Source of the DNA: Toxotes chatareus
Taxonomy: Eukaryota; Chordata; Actinopteri; Toxotidae
Length of the DNA: 64,000 nt
NCBI GenBank assembly: GCA_016801885.1
Contig: CM028900.1
Location: 5,177,501-5,241,500, forward strand
Direction: 5' to 3'
The translations under genes and the position numbers were made by a program. The number at the start of each line of letters is the position of its first letter. Position 1 is the stretch's first letter. Of this stretch, positions 1-12,600 are shown piece by piece. The notes below the pieces were generated by a model, which saw nothing but the letters and a program-made list of their open reading frames with translations, was not told the origin of the DNA and made no database searches.

Positions 1-379
1 TATGTGAGGGGGGGTGGACGTGTTGTAGCTGTAAATTATTGTCTTGCCGTCAAGCGCCTCTAACAGCATCTAGATAGGTTCAATCTGACGGAGAAGAGGT
101 GTTTTGGTTTTGTTTTTTCACTCAACAGTCCATTTTTCTGCAGAAAGTTTTGGAATTCACTGAAGGAAATGGACCGTTTGCACAACAATTTAAACAACAT
201 TTCAATTCCTCATTCACTGTTTTTGTTTCTCCATGTGTCAACTCTCCTGGTGTTACATTCGGTGGATGTTGTTTTCTGAAGGCTGTTTCTCCAAGGGAGA
301 GTGTGTGTGTGTGTGCATGTGTATGTGTTCATGTGCATGCATGTGTGTGTCTGATCCTGTGTTCCTTTCCTCTCTGCAG
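1..379 (+). other. sema5b: sema5b intron, 3' part
   Basis: Non-coding sequence leading into a pyrimidine-rich acceptor ending in CAG at 377-379. It contains an imperfect GT-rich microsatellite at about 300-356. No other exon was recognised, so the sema, PSI and thrombospondin-repeat exons must lie upstream of the window. Confidence 0.7.
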
Positions 380-424
380 TCATTCTCCCTGCATCTGGTT
401 TTGATAAGGACCAGCACTGTGGAG
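380..424 (+). CDS. sema5b: sema5b coding exon, juxtamembrane segment
   Basis: A 45-bp exon between a CAG acceptor (377-379) and a perfect GTAAGT donor (425-430). Read with a two-base carry-in it encodes ILPASGFDKDQHCG, then leaves one base that joins CA of the next exon to give Ala. The ILPAS stretch just before the membrane segment resembles the extracellular juxtamembrane region of SEMA5B. The exon is too short to identify alone; the call rests on its exact frame fit to the following exon, which is unmistakably class 5 semaphorin. Confidence 0.8.
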
Positions 425-1819
425 GTAAGTGGATTAACAGCTGCCTTCGCTTTGTTTCTGTGTGCATGTTAGGATGTTTTGTTTTGGGTGTTTTTGCCCC
501 TGTCTGTTTCCACAGATGTCTGTCCATGATGTGAGTTTTCATACATTTTATGTGCATCTTTATGCATGTTTATTTCAGTCTGTGCAAAATTCTAATAGCC
601 AATCAGGAGACAGAAGAAATATTATGTACACTGTGATGTACCTGACACGGGCCGCAAGTTGTATATTGTAATTAGCATAATTGCAAACTGAGGCACATTC
701 AACACCAAGAAATGTGGGACTCACTAATGGAAGATGTTTTTTTTTTCATAACCTCAAAATGATTAGGAAACAGAAAACCAAAAATACAAACCGAAGTGCA
801 CATTCCTGTCTTTGCAAAGACAGAGGTCGACACAGAGGGGATACCAAAATTGATTGTGGACAAAATATGAGACTTACATTTTGCATAAATTGTTACAGCA
901 GCCCACGTTAAGCTTCATGTCCTGTTTCATCATAAGAAGAAAACAAATTCAGATTAACTTAACAGGTCTCTCATCCTTACACAGCCAGACAACAGCTCAG
1001 TTAAGACTGAGGCACTCATGTGTAAGAACTGACCATTTATACTGAAGTGTTACACAGTAAGATTGAGCATTAAAATCCTCCGCTCTTTGAAGGAGGATCC
1101 AAGAAGCAACGAGGGCTTTGCTGGGAGAACTAATCCCCCTCCAACACATACATGAGTATTACATTTTAGTTAAATCAACAATGAGGATGAGGTTTTGTTG
1201 GAGAAAGACAGGACAAGCAAACAGCGTTGGCATGGGCATAATCAACAGAGTAGTATTGATGAGTGCCAGGTAATATTGGCTGAGCCATACACCTGTATGA
1301 ATAATTCTGCGAAGGCACACAGCTCTTTCCCCGACTAAATTTACCCTGAGACAGATTTTTGGAGTATAGTTTAGGAGAAAGCTGACAGTGTTTCCAGGTT
1401 GAAAAATTGGAAGCAAAGACCAAGGACAACCCAGTAATTTGATCAAGTGTTGGAAAAGATCACGTTATTGTGTGAGTGAAGTCGGGAATTTTTAATTATT
1501 TGTTATATCCCGCCTTGTTTTGGACAGATTGCAGTGTAGAAATGGCTGGAAAATATGGGAGGAGAGAGAGGAATGTGTGAGATGCAACATAGGCTTAAAT
1601 TGAACTAAGGAAGTTTCGGTTATATGACAAAGTCTTGACTGTTAGTCCAAAAACTAAAACATTGTATTACCTACTTAAAATCTGTCTTACTGTAATTCAG
1701 AATGAGAAATGTGATAAATTCAAGGACCAAAGGGTGTGGGAAGACATTTTTCCAAACCAGGATGCGGTACTGCATGCTAACCCTTTAATGACATGCTGTG
1801 TATCTTCCTCACTTCCCAG
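425..1819 (+). other. sema5b: sema5b intron
   Basis: GT-AG intron of 1395 bp: donor GTAAGT at 425, acceptor cttcccag ending at 1819. The open frames inside it are short and unrelated to anything recognised. No clear mobile element was seen. Confidence 0.8.
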
Positions 1820-2025
1820 CATTCACCTCCATCCACCTAATTGCCACCGGTGTGTCTTGTTTCCTCGGGGCGGGGCTGCTGTCCTTCTTGATCTACGTCT
1901 ACTGTCAACGTTTCCACAAGCCCTCCCAGGAGTCCGCCGTCATTCACCCCACCACTCCGAACCACCTCAACTACAAGGGCAACACCACGCCAAAGAATGA
2001 GAAGTACACGCCCATGGAGTTCAAG
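1820..2025 (+). CDS. sema5b: sema5b coding exon, transmembrane helix and start of cytoplasmic tail
   Basis: This exon codes for the single membrane-spanning helix of semaphorin-5B, a transmembrane guidance cue that repels growing axons and neurites. The 206-bp exon reads FTSIHLIATGVSCFLG, continues through a hydrophobic run ending IYVYC, then a basic cytoplasmic segment (QRFHKPSQES) and HPTTPNHLNYKG, PKNEKYTPMEFK. The NHLxYKG and TPKNEKYTPMEFK blocks are hallmarks of vertebrate SEMA5B and set it apart from SEMA5A, whose tail differs here. It starts after CAG at 1817-1819 and ends in AAG before a GTGTGT donor at 2026, so it finishes in phase 0. Confidence 0.93.
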
Positions 2026-4991
2026 GTGTGTTTTCAGATATTACACTGATGAAAGTCATAGTGGAAAAAATAGTACTATTCACCTATTATTCACACGCAC
2101 AAGAAGATCTAATGTAAATGTGGAAGATTCAAGGTCAATGAATATGAGTCATGTTTTATTTAGAGCCTTTATTCATGCATTTATCTCAATAGAGCGCTAA
2201 CCACCGATGATGAATTACCATTCATTTTTATTCCTCCTTTGCTCTTATACAGAGCCTATAGGCTTTAAGCCTTTCTACCTGCCCACAAACCAAGTCCTTA
2301 TTAATGGGCCCCATTAACTTTCTAGTATTAGTCAGCCCTCGACCTCCCTCTGCTATCAGTCTACTGTGCATTCACATTTACAGCAAGTCAAGAAACTATT
2401 TTCACCGGAGGTTCATAGACTTTTGGTGCAATTTTGTGTCCTATTCTCTGCAGCTTTTATTGTTTGCTCTCTAAGTGATTGCTGATTAGTTAAACTCTGG
2501 GAGACGATTGATTTTCCTGTCTCTGTAAAGTGCTTCAAAGCAGGCTCGTGATAAACAGCTGTAGATAAATGAACTTAGAGTTTGATCTTTGTCACCACCA
2601 TTTCATTTATTGTCAGCATGGAAGCTCCAATCGAGTTTCTTTTCCCCAGTCACTGATTGAAGTTAATTAGAATTTGCTGATTTGACACCAACCACTTTTT
2701 TTTTTCCCTCATGGCCGTTGCCCACGTTATTTTCCCAAGTTGAACTTGATACTCCAAAATATGCTGCTGCATTTCAGAGGCAGCACAGTGATTCATTTCA
2801 TTCTGTTATATTCAGTTATGTCCAAAATCAGGCTTGAAAATTCTGGACAGGTTGCCCTCCCTGCAACCTCTGAGCAATCACAGAGCAGCTCCGATTATTA
2901 AGAAAGGATGAAACTTTATTGATCCCCACAGGGGGAAATTCACATTTATATGTTATTGCTATTAAATAATATAATAAAGAGACATTTTTACATCCCTTTC
3001 AGCGCATAGTTAACTTGCCAATCAGGAGACGACATTACATTTCCTTCATCAGGACTAAGATAGTTGTTGCATCTCAGACTCCACAGTCTGCGAAACATTT
3101 TATTCCGGTTTAGCCGACAAAAACACACAAAACATTTCAGTCCTTTTTAATCATCAGAAGAATAGTTAACAAAAATATTGTGAATATTTTGTTTTTGTCA
3201 AGACCAAGAATGAGAATTTTTGTCAAACTATGACAAACTTCTTTCAAATAAGATTTCATCCAGCTGATTTTAGGCTAAAAGAAAATAAAAATGAAAAATA
3301 AGCCACAAAATTACAGGTTGTGTGATTAAGAATTATTCTCTAATTAATCTCTAATTTTGTCAGCAATTTGGTGTGATAATAGTAATTTTGTTACTGTTGT
3401 ACTAGACTTGTACAGAAGATATTTGGAACCTCTTTGCTCACAACTAAAGCTTAGTACAGGACAGCTGGTTACAGCTCAACAGGCTTTATTCAAGCTCAAA
3501 ACCAGTCTCCTACATAATAATCTGTGCATTTTAATAACCAATCGATGCTGCAGTTTTCAGTGAAGCTAAATCTCCATCTGCAAGCAGGGTAGCAATGTCC
3601 TATTGGGAGACGCTAATACAAATCGTTACACCACTTCTTTAAGTAAAATAACATCATTTAACATCTTACTGTCGCCTCAGTTCCAGCGTGTTTGGCCTTG
3701 AGGTATCTCTTTGGGTTTGTCCCAGCAAACTGCATTTCATCTTCTCAATGCATTATTGTTTAACCCAGAGATATTTTCAGTCTGACATCAGGCAGTAAGT
3801 GCCAGCAGCAGGGATTCGTCTTAACCTTTCCTATCAATATGACCGTAACTAAGATCCTACCAAAGCGCAGCAGGAACATGGTGCCTAACCACAGTGACCA
3901 GTCCCTGTGCTTTGGATTGTGTCAGCCTCCTGATACTTGTTGTCCTCGCTGTTATTGTTGTTGCTGTGTGGACGCGGTGCTGACAGCCGTCGTGGTGTTG
4001 AGAGCCTGAACTCATTAGCTTTAATGACCAGAGGGGGCGGCCAGACCGTGCTGGATGTGCAGCCGCTGTCACTGTTTACCACTACAGCACCGTATCCAGC
4101 AGGGTCCCTCTCCTCCAGGCCAATTTATGATGCCCAGCGTTGTGTATTTCACCGACTCTAACCTGATTATCTTCCTGCCTCGGTCCCCAGAGCTGTTCAG
4201 ATGGATTACATTAGTCTAATGCTTCCCCTGGAAAGTGTTTCACCTTATGTTCAGCTTTTACCAAGACTCAGCAACTGCATTAGAATAAAATGGGGGGTTT
4301 TAGACTTGTTTTTATTTAAGAGAGCTGCAGTGAATTTCTGCCATCTCATATATTAGTGTACTGAGTATGCCTGACATGTACCAAATTGAATTTGTTCAAT
4401 TGGTTTGCTTTGGTTATGAATACACTTACAGCGCACAAGCTATAACCTCCACGCTAGTGGAGGTATTTTATTTACCTGCAGGCAAGAATCACTGATATTT
4501 CTACCTCTTACAGAAAACGCACCCCAAACAATCTGTATCAATTTGTCTATAACTGAGTCCTCAAAACTTGAACATAACTGAAAACATCTTCTAGTGCAAA
4601 AGAATAGTTTCCAGTGAAAAATTGAACCACAACACTTGAGTACAGGATTTTCCAGCGATTAGAGTTTGTATCTTAAAAATGAATAATCAGGTATTTCAGA
4701 AAATACCTGAAAACAAGTCGGCCTGCATTGGAAACAGGCTGAAGTATTTTAAGGTTTTGGCAGGTTTTTCCACTTGTTTTAAATTTTGGGGAATACGCTT
4801 ATTTCTTCTTGCCGAGAGTCAGGTGAGAAGATGGACATCAGTTTCATGTTGGTATCCTTTAAAGTGAAGCTACAGTCAGTAAACTGTTAGTCTAGCATAG
4901 CATAAAGGGGAAGCAGCTATCCTGTCCAAGTCCCCCCCCACCAAAAAAGTGTGGAAATTTTCAGTTGTTTTTTTCTCTGCTGTCATTCCAG
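2026..4991 (+). other. sema5b: sema5b last intron
   Basis: GT-AG intron of 2966 bp: donor GTGTGT at 2026, acceptor tcattccag ending at 4991. It carries a short dispersed repeat near 2900-2945. Open frames on both strands (for example 3357-3563, 3857-4161) have no recognisable domain and are treated as chance. The 2460-2700 stretch is rich in TAATTA-like words, as conserved enhancers often are, but nothing firm can be said from one sequence. Confidence 0.8.
2905..2945. repeat. Teleost dispersed repeat fragment
   Basis: The phrase tttattgatccccacaggg followed by ggaaattcaca matches a motif I know from a very common fish interspersed repeat (often at the 3' end of LINE-like elements). Only about 40 bp is recognisable. 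The exact family is not determinable here. Confidence 0.5.
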
Positions 4992-5168
4992 ACACTGAAC
5001 AAAAACAACCTGTTGCCAGATGAAAGATCCAACTTCTACCCAACGCCGCTCCAGCAGACGAACGTCTACACCACCACCTACTATCCCACAGCACTCGGCA
5101 AATACGACTACCAGCCCAACTCCTCCCCTTCACCATGCAGGACCTACAACCACAGCAACAACAGCTGA
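4992..5168 (+). CDS. sema5b: sema5b terminal coding exon, cytoplasmic tail C-terminus
   Basis: The exon opens directly after CAG at 4989-4991 in phase 0. It encodes 58 residues and stops at TGA 5166-5168. It begins TLNKNNLLPDERSNFYP and continues QQTNVYTTTYYPTALGKYDY. The TLNKNNL, the DxRxNFYP and the QQTNVYTTTYYP blocks are characteristic of the SEMA5B C-terminus. The final stretch (SSPSPCRTYNHSNNS) is more divergent, as expected. With the two exons upstream, the visible protein is 141 residues. The tail has many tyrosines, but no defined signalling motif was recognised. Confidence 0.93.
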   Translation, partial: TLNKNNLLPDERSNFYPTPLQQTNVYTTTYYPTALGKYDYQPNSSPSPCRTYNHSNNS

Positions 5169-7155
5169 GGCACACCCCACAACTGGCTCTCCGACACCCC
5201 CTGTCGCCACCTCAAACGGACACCGCCCCAATGCCATGGTGACATAACTGAACCGACATGAACTGAAACGTTTCTCAGAGCAAGGTTCCTCTGTTCGCCA
5301 TCGCCCCTCTCCTCACTCCCATAGTCTCTTCCGCATGGTAGGGTTTGTGTTTTCAAGGGCGTTTCTGGAACTTTCCATCAGGAGATGTGGGTTTGGACAA
5401 CAATGCCCATGTCCTGGTGCAGTCAGGGACTGATGCAACCAGCTCGGGGTGTGTTATTGTAAGTGCTGGACTTGACATAACAGTGTCAACCCAGAGCTTC
5501 ATCTTCATGTAGGGGATCCAGTGCAAAAAAAAAAAAAATACGGCTTTAGACAGATTATTATGACCGGAACATCTCAGCACAGGTGCTGAGTCAAGCATCC
5601 ACAATTGCAGGAATGAACAAGGACAGAACTTTAAAAAAAAAATAATAATAATAATTAAAAAAAGAATTAAATTTCTCTGGATCTGGGTCACCGTTCTACG
5701 CCTCTCCATTTCAAGCTACATTCTCAGCCTGTAATGAACTTTTGAATCCCTTGACAACAAAAGCAGTTACTGAGAACAAACAGCGAATATCGTTATGTCC
5801 TTGCCGCACAGCACGGAGCGAGGGAACAACAACAAAAGAGAAAACTCAATGAAGTCGATGATGAAATAAATTAGAGATCAATATCAGCTTGGTTGTTGGG
5901 GCCGGATGTGCGCCCTCCATTGTTGGTATTTCACTTGACAGAAGAGATAAGAACTTCAGAGTCGATTACGTTTTTGGAAGGCTGCTTGGAAGAGTCACTA
6001 AACATCAGCCTGAGTTAGGGAGAAGTAATCTCTAAATCTGCTTATGATCGGAGTTACACACCTTTCGTGGACAAGGATGTTTCGTCGTCGAGTCAAAGCA
6101 AGGGGGGTTGTGGGAAGCGCTCTGAACTGTACATAAAGCTTTGGGAATGCCTTGGGTGCCTGTATGCAATAGAGGGCAGGGGCGAGATTCGTTTTCTTTT
6201 TATTTCTTCTGTTTTTTTCTTTTTTTTTTCTCCCCAGGAACAATAAGACTTCTGAAAGAGAATTGATTGATTCTCCAATTGATTCTCCAATGGATGCATC
6301 GATTCTACTGAGTGCTAAATAGCTCGGTGGTCATATCAAATATGGCCAGTGTGCTGAACAACTGGATTGGATTTTCTATGATGGTAGTATAAGCTAGTAG
6401 ACTGGCACTTGTTTTTTTTTTTAATGTTTGTTTTTTAAGATAATTGTTATGTTCAGACGAGCCGTAGCATAGGAGGAAATATTTTAAGTAAGATATAGCT
6501 GATTAATTGTCGTTTCTCTAATTTCACTTCGATGAATGAACACATTCCTTTGTTTTCTTGATTTTTCCAGCAGTTCGGTAATGTACCTGAAATGTTAACA
6601 CAAAGAAAACAAACATTACTGATATGATTTTTACAAAAAAAAAAAAGATTGTAACAAAACATTGATTTGACCCCGCTTGAGAAAGAAAAAAAAAAAACTA
6701 AATTATGCTTGCTTAGAAGTTTGCCTGTGTAAAGATCAAAATGAGTGCATGTGTGTGTAGATGTGCGTACATGCAAACACATGTACTCTATGCGTGTCTG
6801 TATGCCTGAATGAGCAACGGGGGTGTAACTGTATTTTATACACTGTAAATGCTTTCATACATATGACTATATATGAGGTCTGTAAAGGCATTTTTTTTCC
6901 ATGTTCTCTCACTGACACTCCAGGCATTCTGCTGGTTTTTCTATATTTCATGTATGAGATCATTGTAAGTTAAAGCGTCGCACCTCTGGTTCCTGCAGAG
7001 GTGGAACGGACTTCTATTTATAGTCAAAGCTTGGTTTATAAAGGGCATTTTCACAGCTATATTTTATTATTATTATTATTGCCTGATCGATGAATGCTAA
7101 CCCAGCAATGCTTTTCAGTTCAGCTACTGTACATGCACGAGATGAGAGCTCTATC

Positions 7156-7163
7156 TGTATATA
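7156..7163 (+). promoter_or_regulatory. Pumilio-type motif TGTATATA in the 3'UTR
   Basis: TGTATATA is an exact match to the PUF-protein consensus UGUANAUA. Two weaker copies (TGTATATT at 7728-7735 and TGTACATT at 7734-7741) sit just before the distal poly(A) signal. Function is inferred only from motif and position. Confidence 0.35.
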
Positions 7164-7750
7164 GGAGCGACAGCCTTCTGCGGCCCATTTAATGACCCCG
7201 AAGAGGATCGTGTAAATGTATCTATATATTGTATAGCTAACACTGTTTGTTTAAAAAAAAAAAAAAAAAAATAGCCTTATAGTTGTTTAAAAAAAAAAAA
7301 GTGCAGCAGCTAAGTACACACCAACCATGAGGTTTGTTTGGGGACAGAGCTCCACAATGTGACCAGCTGCCTGTGGCTTATGACCTTTCCCCAGCTGCTC
7401 AAACATCAAATTTCCAGACAGATGAACCCAGGCTGAAAATAAGTCAGCGTAGCACTGATAATACACACACGTATCAAATACTATAGACTTCAAATGATCA
7501 CATATAATGGAGAACTCAGAAGATGTCTTTCTTTTTGCTCCAAACTGAGCCTCTGTTGGCCTGGTGTGAGAGCCACTCATCTGACTGGTCGATTTTGGGC
7601 TCTGTCCCCTGCGATGTGAGGCTCTGTGCCCTTCTATGCAACTTACCAGGTGTACTGTTAGACCTGTCATGTAGACTGTAATCACTGCCTTTTAGACACT
7701 GTGAATTTTTTGGTACCCTATATTTTTGTATATTGTACATTATAAAGGAT

Positions 7751-7756
7751 AATAAA
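7751..7756 (+). terminator. sema5b: Distal poly(A) signal AATAAA of sema5b
   Basis: Canonical AATAAA 2.6 kb past the stop codon. Downstream, after a plausible cleavage zone at about 7770-7780, comes GT-containing sequence (ggtcagagggctctgtta). Strand and position agree with a sema5b 3' end. Confidence 0.55.
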
Positions 7757-7775
7757 CCTTGATGCCAATGCACCC

Positions 7776-9542
7776 AGTGCGGTCAGAGGGCTCTGTTACA
7801 GTTTTGAGATTTTTATAAAGTCTGACCGGCAGGGAAACACTTGTGGAGTCATTACAGCAGACAACATTAAAGCACAATTTCCGACCTGTGAATTATGTTG
7901 GTATCGGAACCCGATACAGATACTGGATCGGATCAGCCTACGCTGCAAACAGTGTCTCTGGTTATAACAGTTTGTTGGCAGCTATGTGCATAAAAAGCAC
8001 TTAACCAATAGCACAGAAATGAGGGATAAGGCTGGTGTTCAATAGTGCATCAACACTTCCCCTGAACAAACAAAACCATCTGTGTGGTGACTGTCACAGC
8101 TTAGGGATTTGGGCCATTTTTAATGGTAGTAATGGTACCTCCAGCTTGGTTGCGTGTTCCAAAGAAACACAGTTGGCCACGTTTTCTGGGTAGAAAGCCT
8201 GCATGGAACCTTGTCCTTGCTGTTGCTGAAATTGGTGGGCCACTGTGGAACGAAGCTGATCACTCACAGGCGAACTGAGGCAGTCGGAGCTCATACAGTA
8301 GAGTTGCTTTGATGTAAACAGCTATGCAGAGGGCACTGGACATCCCAACAGGGGCCAAAATCTGTTAACAGAGTAAAATGAAATTAACACCAGTCTTTTA
8401 ATTTAGCAATCTTAAAAATAAAAAAAAAAGAAGCTACTCTTCCTATAACTGTGTATATATGCATCACCAAAGTGTAACCTCTCCCTTCATCCCCAGAATA
8501 AATGACTGCAGAGCTGGAATCCTTCGCCGTACGAGATGAGGGGAGAGATGGATGGGACAAACGAGCCGAGTAGTCAGGGTGTGTCCAGCAGAGTGCCCGT
8601 GGATCACTGCCGGTGCCAGTGGCCGAGACACCAGCACTTTATCATGACACCACAATGATTCTGCTGCTGTGCAGAAAAATCAAGATCACAGCCGGAGAAC
8701 AGCTACTGTCACACAGGACAGGAAAAGACACTCAATAAAATCATAAAACATTCTGTGTACACTCAGTCTTTAGCCCTCACATAAATAACTGTTTGTATTT
8801 TACACCGGAGCACCTATATCATTGGTTGTCAAAAGCGAGAGCACCTCACTGTTCACACATACACACACACGTACACATCCATGCATGAGTTCACATGTCC
8901 CTACTGTATATGTCCTTCTCACCTGGTTCAATGCCGCCCCAGCTGTACCTCTCAATTAGAGAGAACAGCCTCTCTGCAGTTTTATTAATGGTCACAGTGA
9001 AAGCATTATTCAGTTGGTATTCTGCTGACAGATGGATGCAGTGATGGCAACTCTGGCGAGAAGCCAGGAGGAGGTCGCCAGGAGGAGATAAAACGGCAGA
9101 GGAGTCCGGAGACGGAGACGGAGGCACAGGAGTAAGGAGGACTCGATTTTAAAATTCATCCTCTGTGTGACAGTGAGGAATGAGAATAACACGGAAAAGA
9201 ACAGAGGAAAACGCCAGCTCTGACTTTATGATGATAACTGATATTAATGAGGAGATTTGTTAAACCAGAGGTAGCAGCTATGTTAAAAATAAGTCAGCAT
9301 CTTACAGCCACTGATCTCTGCACTGAGAGTTGCATCCATCATGAATTATCTTTGAAATTAATGGATTCCCGAGAGCCGCTGTTTACAAATCACACCTAAG
9401 AGGATGGAAGAAATAAACCTTATCAAATTAAACTTCTAATATTAATTACCACTTAAGTGCATTTTTAAAAGAAATGGTGGTGCCAATTTTTACTAATCCA
9501 TACTTAGTAAGTAGTCTTTTTAAAATATTAATCATTATTTAT
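7776..9542. other. Intergenic, no gene seen
   Basis: No exon-like open frame with splice sites was recognised on either strand. The stretch holds a hAT-like sequence scrap at about 7899-7937 and an imperfect CA-rich run at about 8860-8878. Nothing else could be named. Confidence 0.6.
7899..7937. mobile_element. hAT transposon scrap with repeated GATAC/GATCGG words
   Basis: The words gtatcggaacccgatacaga and tactggatcggatcag resemble the subterminal repeats of the fish ZBED-type hAT family, of which a larger copy lies at about 33420-35851. Only about 40 bp remains. Confidence 0.4.
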
Positions 9543-9620
9543 TAGGGATGCACCAAAATGAAAATTCCGAAACCGAAAACAAGGAAACCAATACCGAAAA
9601 CCGAAACACCGAAAGAAATT
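9543..9620. mobile_element. hAT transposon terminal fragment
   Basis: Begins with tagggatgcaccaaaatgaa followed by repeated CCGAAA words. AGGGATGCACC is the terminal inverted repeat of a widespread fish hAT family, whose subterminal region is typically rich in CCGAAAC. No transposase reading frame or opposite end was recognised. It sits about 250 bp before the start of the satellite array. Confidence 0.6.
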
Positions 9621-12600
9621 ATTATGCATAATATTAGTACCATTGCATTTATAACTAACTGACTGTGTACAAACCTCACTAAAATTGCAAGGCATTGCGA
9701 TTACACAAATTAATATGAATGTTCCCAAGAAAAAATCAATTTAAACAAGATTGTAAAATTAAATATGTTCTCTCATGAAAACACAAAGAGCATATGTCAA
9801 GTAAATTTTAAAATATTTGCTGTAGGACTACAACATTATAGTGTATCAAAACAAAGACTGCCATAGCCCATGACGAATGACCTTTTTTGTGGCATTTTGA
9901 GGTCTTACCAAACTATGACTTTTTTTTGGCATATTTCTTATGTCCGTATGATGTGTTTGATGACATTTTGAGTTCTTAAAAAAATATGACTTTTCTTGGC
10001 ATTTTTCGACGACTTACGGCCGTATGACGTTTTTTATGACATTTTGAGGTCTTACAAAAATTTGACTTTTTTTGACGCCTTACTATATAGTATGACGTTT
10101 TTTATAACATTTTAAGGTCTTACAAAAATTGGACTTTTTTTTGGCATTTTATGATGCCTTACTATAGTATGACGTTTTTTATGACATTTTGAGGTCTTAG
10201 AAAAATTTGACTTTTTCTGGCATTTTTTGACGCCTTAGGGCCGTATGACGTTTTTTTATGACATTTTGAGGTCTTACAAAAATGTGACTTTTTTTGTCCG
10301 ATTTTGACGCCTTACTATACTATGACGTTTTTTATGACATTTTGAGGTCAAAAATTTTTTTGACTTTCTTTGGCCGATTTTGACGCCTTACTATACTATG
10401 ACGTTTTTTATGACATTTTGAGGTCAAAAATTTTTTTGACTTTTTTGGGCCGATTTTGACGCCTTACTATACTATGACGTTTTTTATGACATTTTGAGGT
10501 CTTACAAAAATATGACTTTTTTTGGCATTTTTTGACGCCTTACGGCCGTTAATTGTTTTTTTTTTTTACATCTTGAGGACTTACAAAAATCATAGTATGA
10601 CGTTTTTTATGACATTTCGAGGTCTTAGAAAAATGTGACTTTTTTTGGCATTTTTTGACACCTTACGGCCGTATGACGTTTTTTATGACATTTTGAGGTC
10701 TTACAAAAATTTGAATTTTATTGGCATTTTTTGATGCCTTACTATACTATGATGTTTTTTATGACAATTTGAGGTCAAAATTTTTTATGACTTTTTTGGG
10801 CCGATTTTGACGCCTTACTATACTATGACGTTTTTTATGACATTTTGAGGTCAAAAATTCTTTTAACTTTTTTTGGGCCGATTTTGACGCCTTACTATAC
10901 TATGACCATTTTTATGACATTTTGAGTCGAAAATTTTTTTTGGCTTTTTTTGGCCGATTTTGAGGCCTTACTATACTATGACGTTTTTTATGACATTATA
11001 AGGTAAAAAAAATATTTGAATTTTTTTGGCCGATTTTGACGCCTTACTATACTATGACGTTTTTTATGACATTTTGAGGTCTTACAAAAATATGACTTTT
11101 TTTGGCATTTTTTGACACCTTACGGCCGTATGACCTTTTTTATGACATTATAAGGTAAAAAAATTTTTTGAATTTTTTTGGCCGATTTTGACGCCTTACT
11201 ATACTATGACGTTTGTTATGACATTTTGAGGTCAAAATTTTTTTGACTTTTTTGGGCCGATTTTGACGCCTTACTATACTATGACGTTTTTTATGACATT
11301 TTGAGGTAAAATTTTTTTTTGACTTTTTTGGGCCGATTTTGACGCCTTACTATACTATGACGTTTTATATGACATTTTGAGGCGAAAAAAAAATCAGAAT
11401 TTTTTGGGCCGATTTTGACGCCTTACTATACTATGACCTTTTTTTATGACATTTTGAGGTCAAAAAAAAAAAATCGGACTTTTTTTGGCCGATTTTGACG
11501 CCTTACTACACTATGACGTTTTTTTTGACATTTTGAGGTAAAAAAAAAAATCAGACTTTTTTTGGCCGATTTTGACGCCTTACTATAATATGACGTTTTT
11601 TATGACATTTTGAAGTAAAAAAAAAAAATCTGACTTTTTTTGGCCGATTTTGACGCCTTACTATACTATGATGTTTTTTTTGACATTTTGAGGTCAAAAA
11701 CTTTTTTGACTTTTTTGGGCCGATTTTGACGCCTTACTATACTATGACGTTTTTTTTTTGACATTTCGAGGTCAAAATTTTTTTTTACTTTTTTGGGCCA
11801 ATTTTGACGCCTTACTATACTATGACGTTTTTTATGACATTTTGAGGTCAAAATTTTTTTTGACTTTTTTGGGTCGATTTTGACGCCTTACTATACTATG
11901 ATGTTTTTTATGACATTTTGAATGGGAAAAAAAAATCATAATTTTTTGGGCGGATTTTGACGCCTTACTTTAATATGACGTTTTTTATGACATTTTGAGG
12001 TCAGAAAATTTTTTGACTTTTTTGGGCCGATTTTGACGCCTTAGTATACTATGACATTTTTTATGACATTTTGAGGTCAGAAAATTTTTTAACTTTTTTG
12101 TCCGATTTTGACGCCTTACTATACTATGACGTTTTTTATGACATTTTGAGGTCAAAATTTTTTTTGACTTTTTTGGGCCGATTTTGACACCTTACTATAC
12201 TATGACGTTTTTTATGACATTTTGAGGTGAAAAAAATTTTGACTTTTTTGGGCCGATTTTGACGCCTTACTATACTATGACGTTTTTTATGACATTTTGA
12301 GGTCAGAAAATTTTTTAACTTTTTTTGTCCGATTTTGACGCCTTACTATACTATGACGTTTTTTATGACATTTTGAGGTCAAAAAAAAAATCGGACTTTT
12401 TTTGGGCCGATTTTGACGCCTTACTATACTATGACGTTTTTTATGACATTTTTAGGTCAAAATTTTTTTTGACTTTTTTGGTTGATTTTGACGCCTTACT
12501 ATACTATGACGTTTTTTATGACATTTTGAGGTCAAAAATTTTTTTTACTTTTTTTTGTTGATTTTGACGCCTTACTATACTATGACATTTTTTATGACAT

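Larger units (their letters stand above)
5169..7775 (+). other. sema5b: sema5b 3' untranslated region (inferred extent)
   Basis: From the TGA stop to just past an AATAAA signal at 7751-7756 the sequence is AT-rich, without splice-flanked open frames, and has 3'UTR character: poly-A and poly-T tracts, (ATT)n at about 7061-7078, and Pumilio-like words near its end. An earlier AATAAA at 5865-5870 could give a shorter form. The 2.6-kb length is an inference; transcript data are needed to fix the end. Confidence 0.55.

Noticed and set aside
5865..5870. AATAAA as the main sema5b poly(A) signal
   Set aside because: Kept only as an alternative: the following 1.9 kb still looks like 3'UTR and ends in a better-placed signal at 7751.
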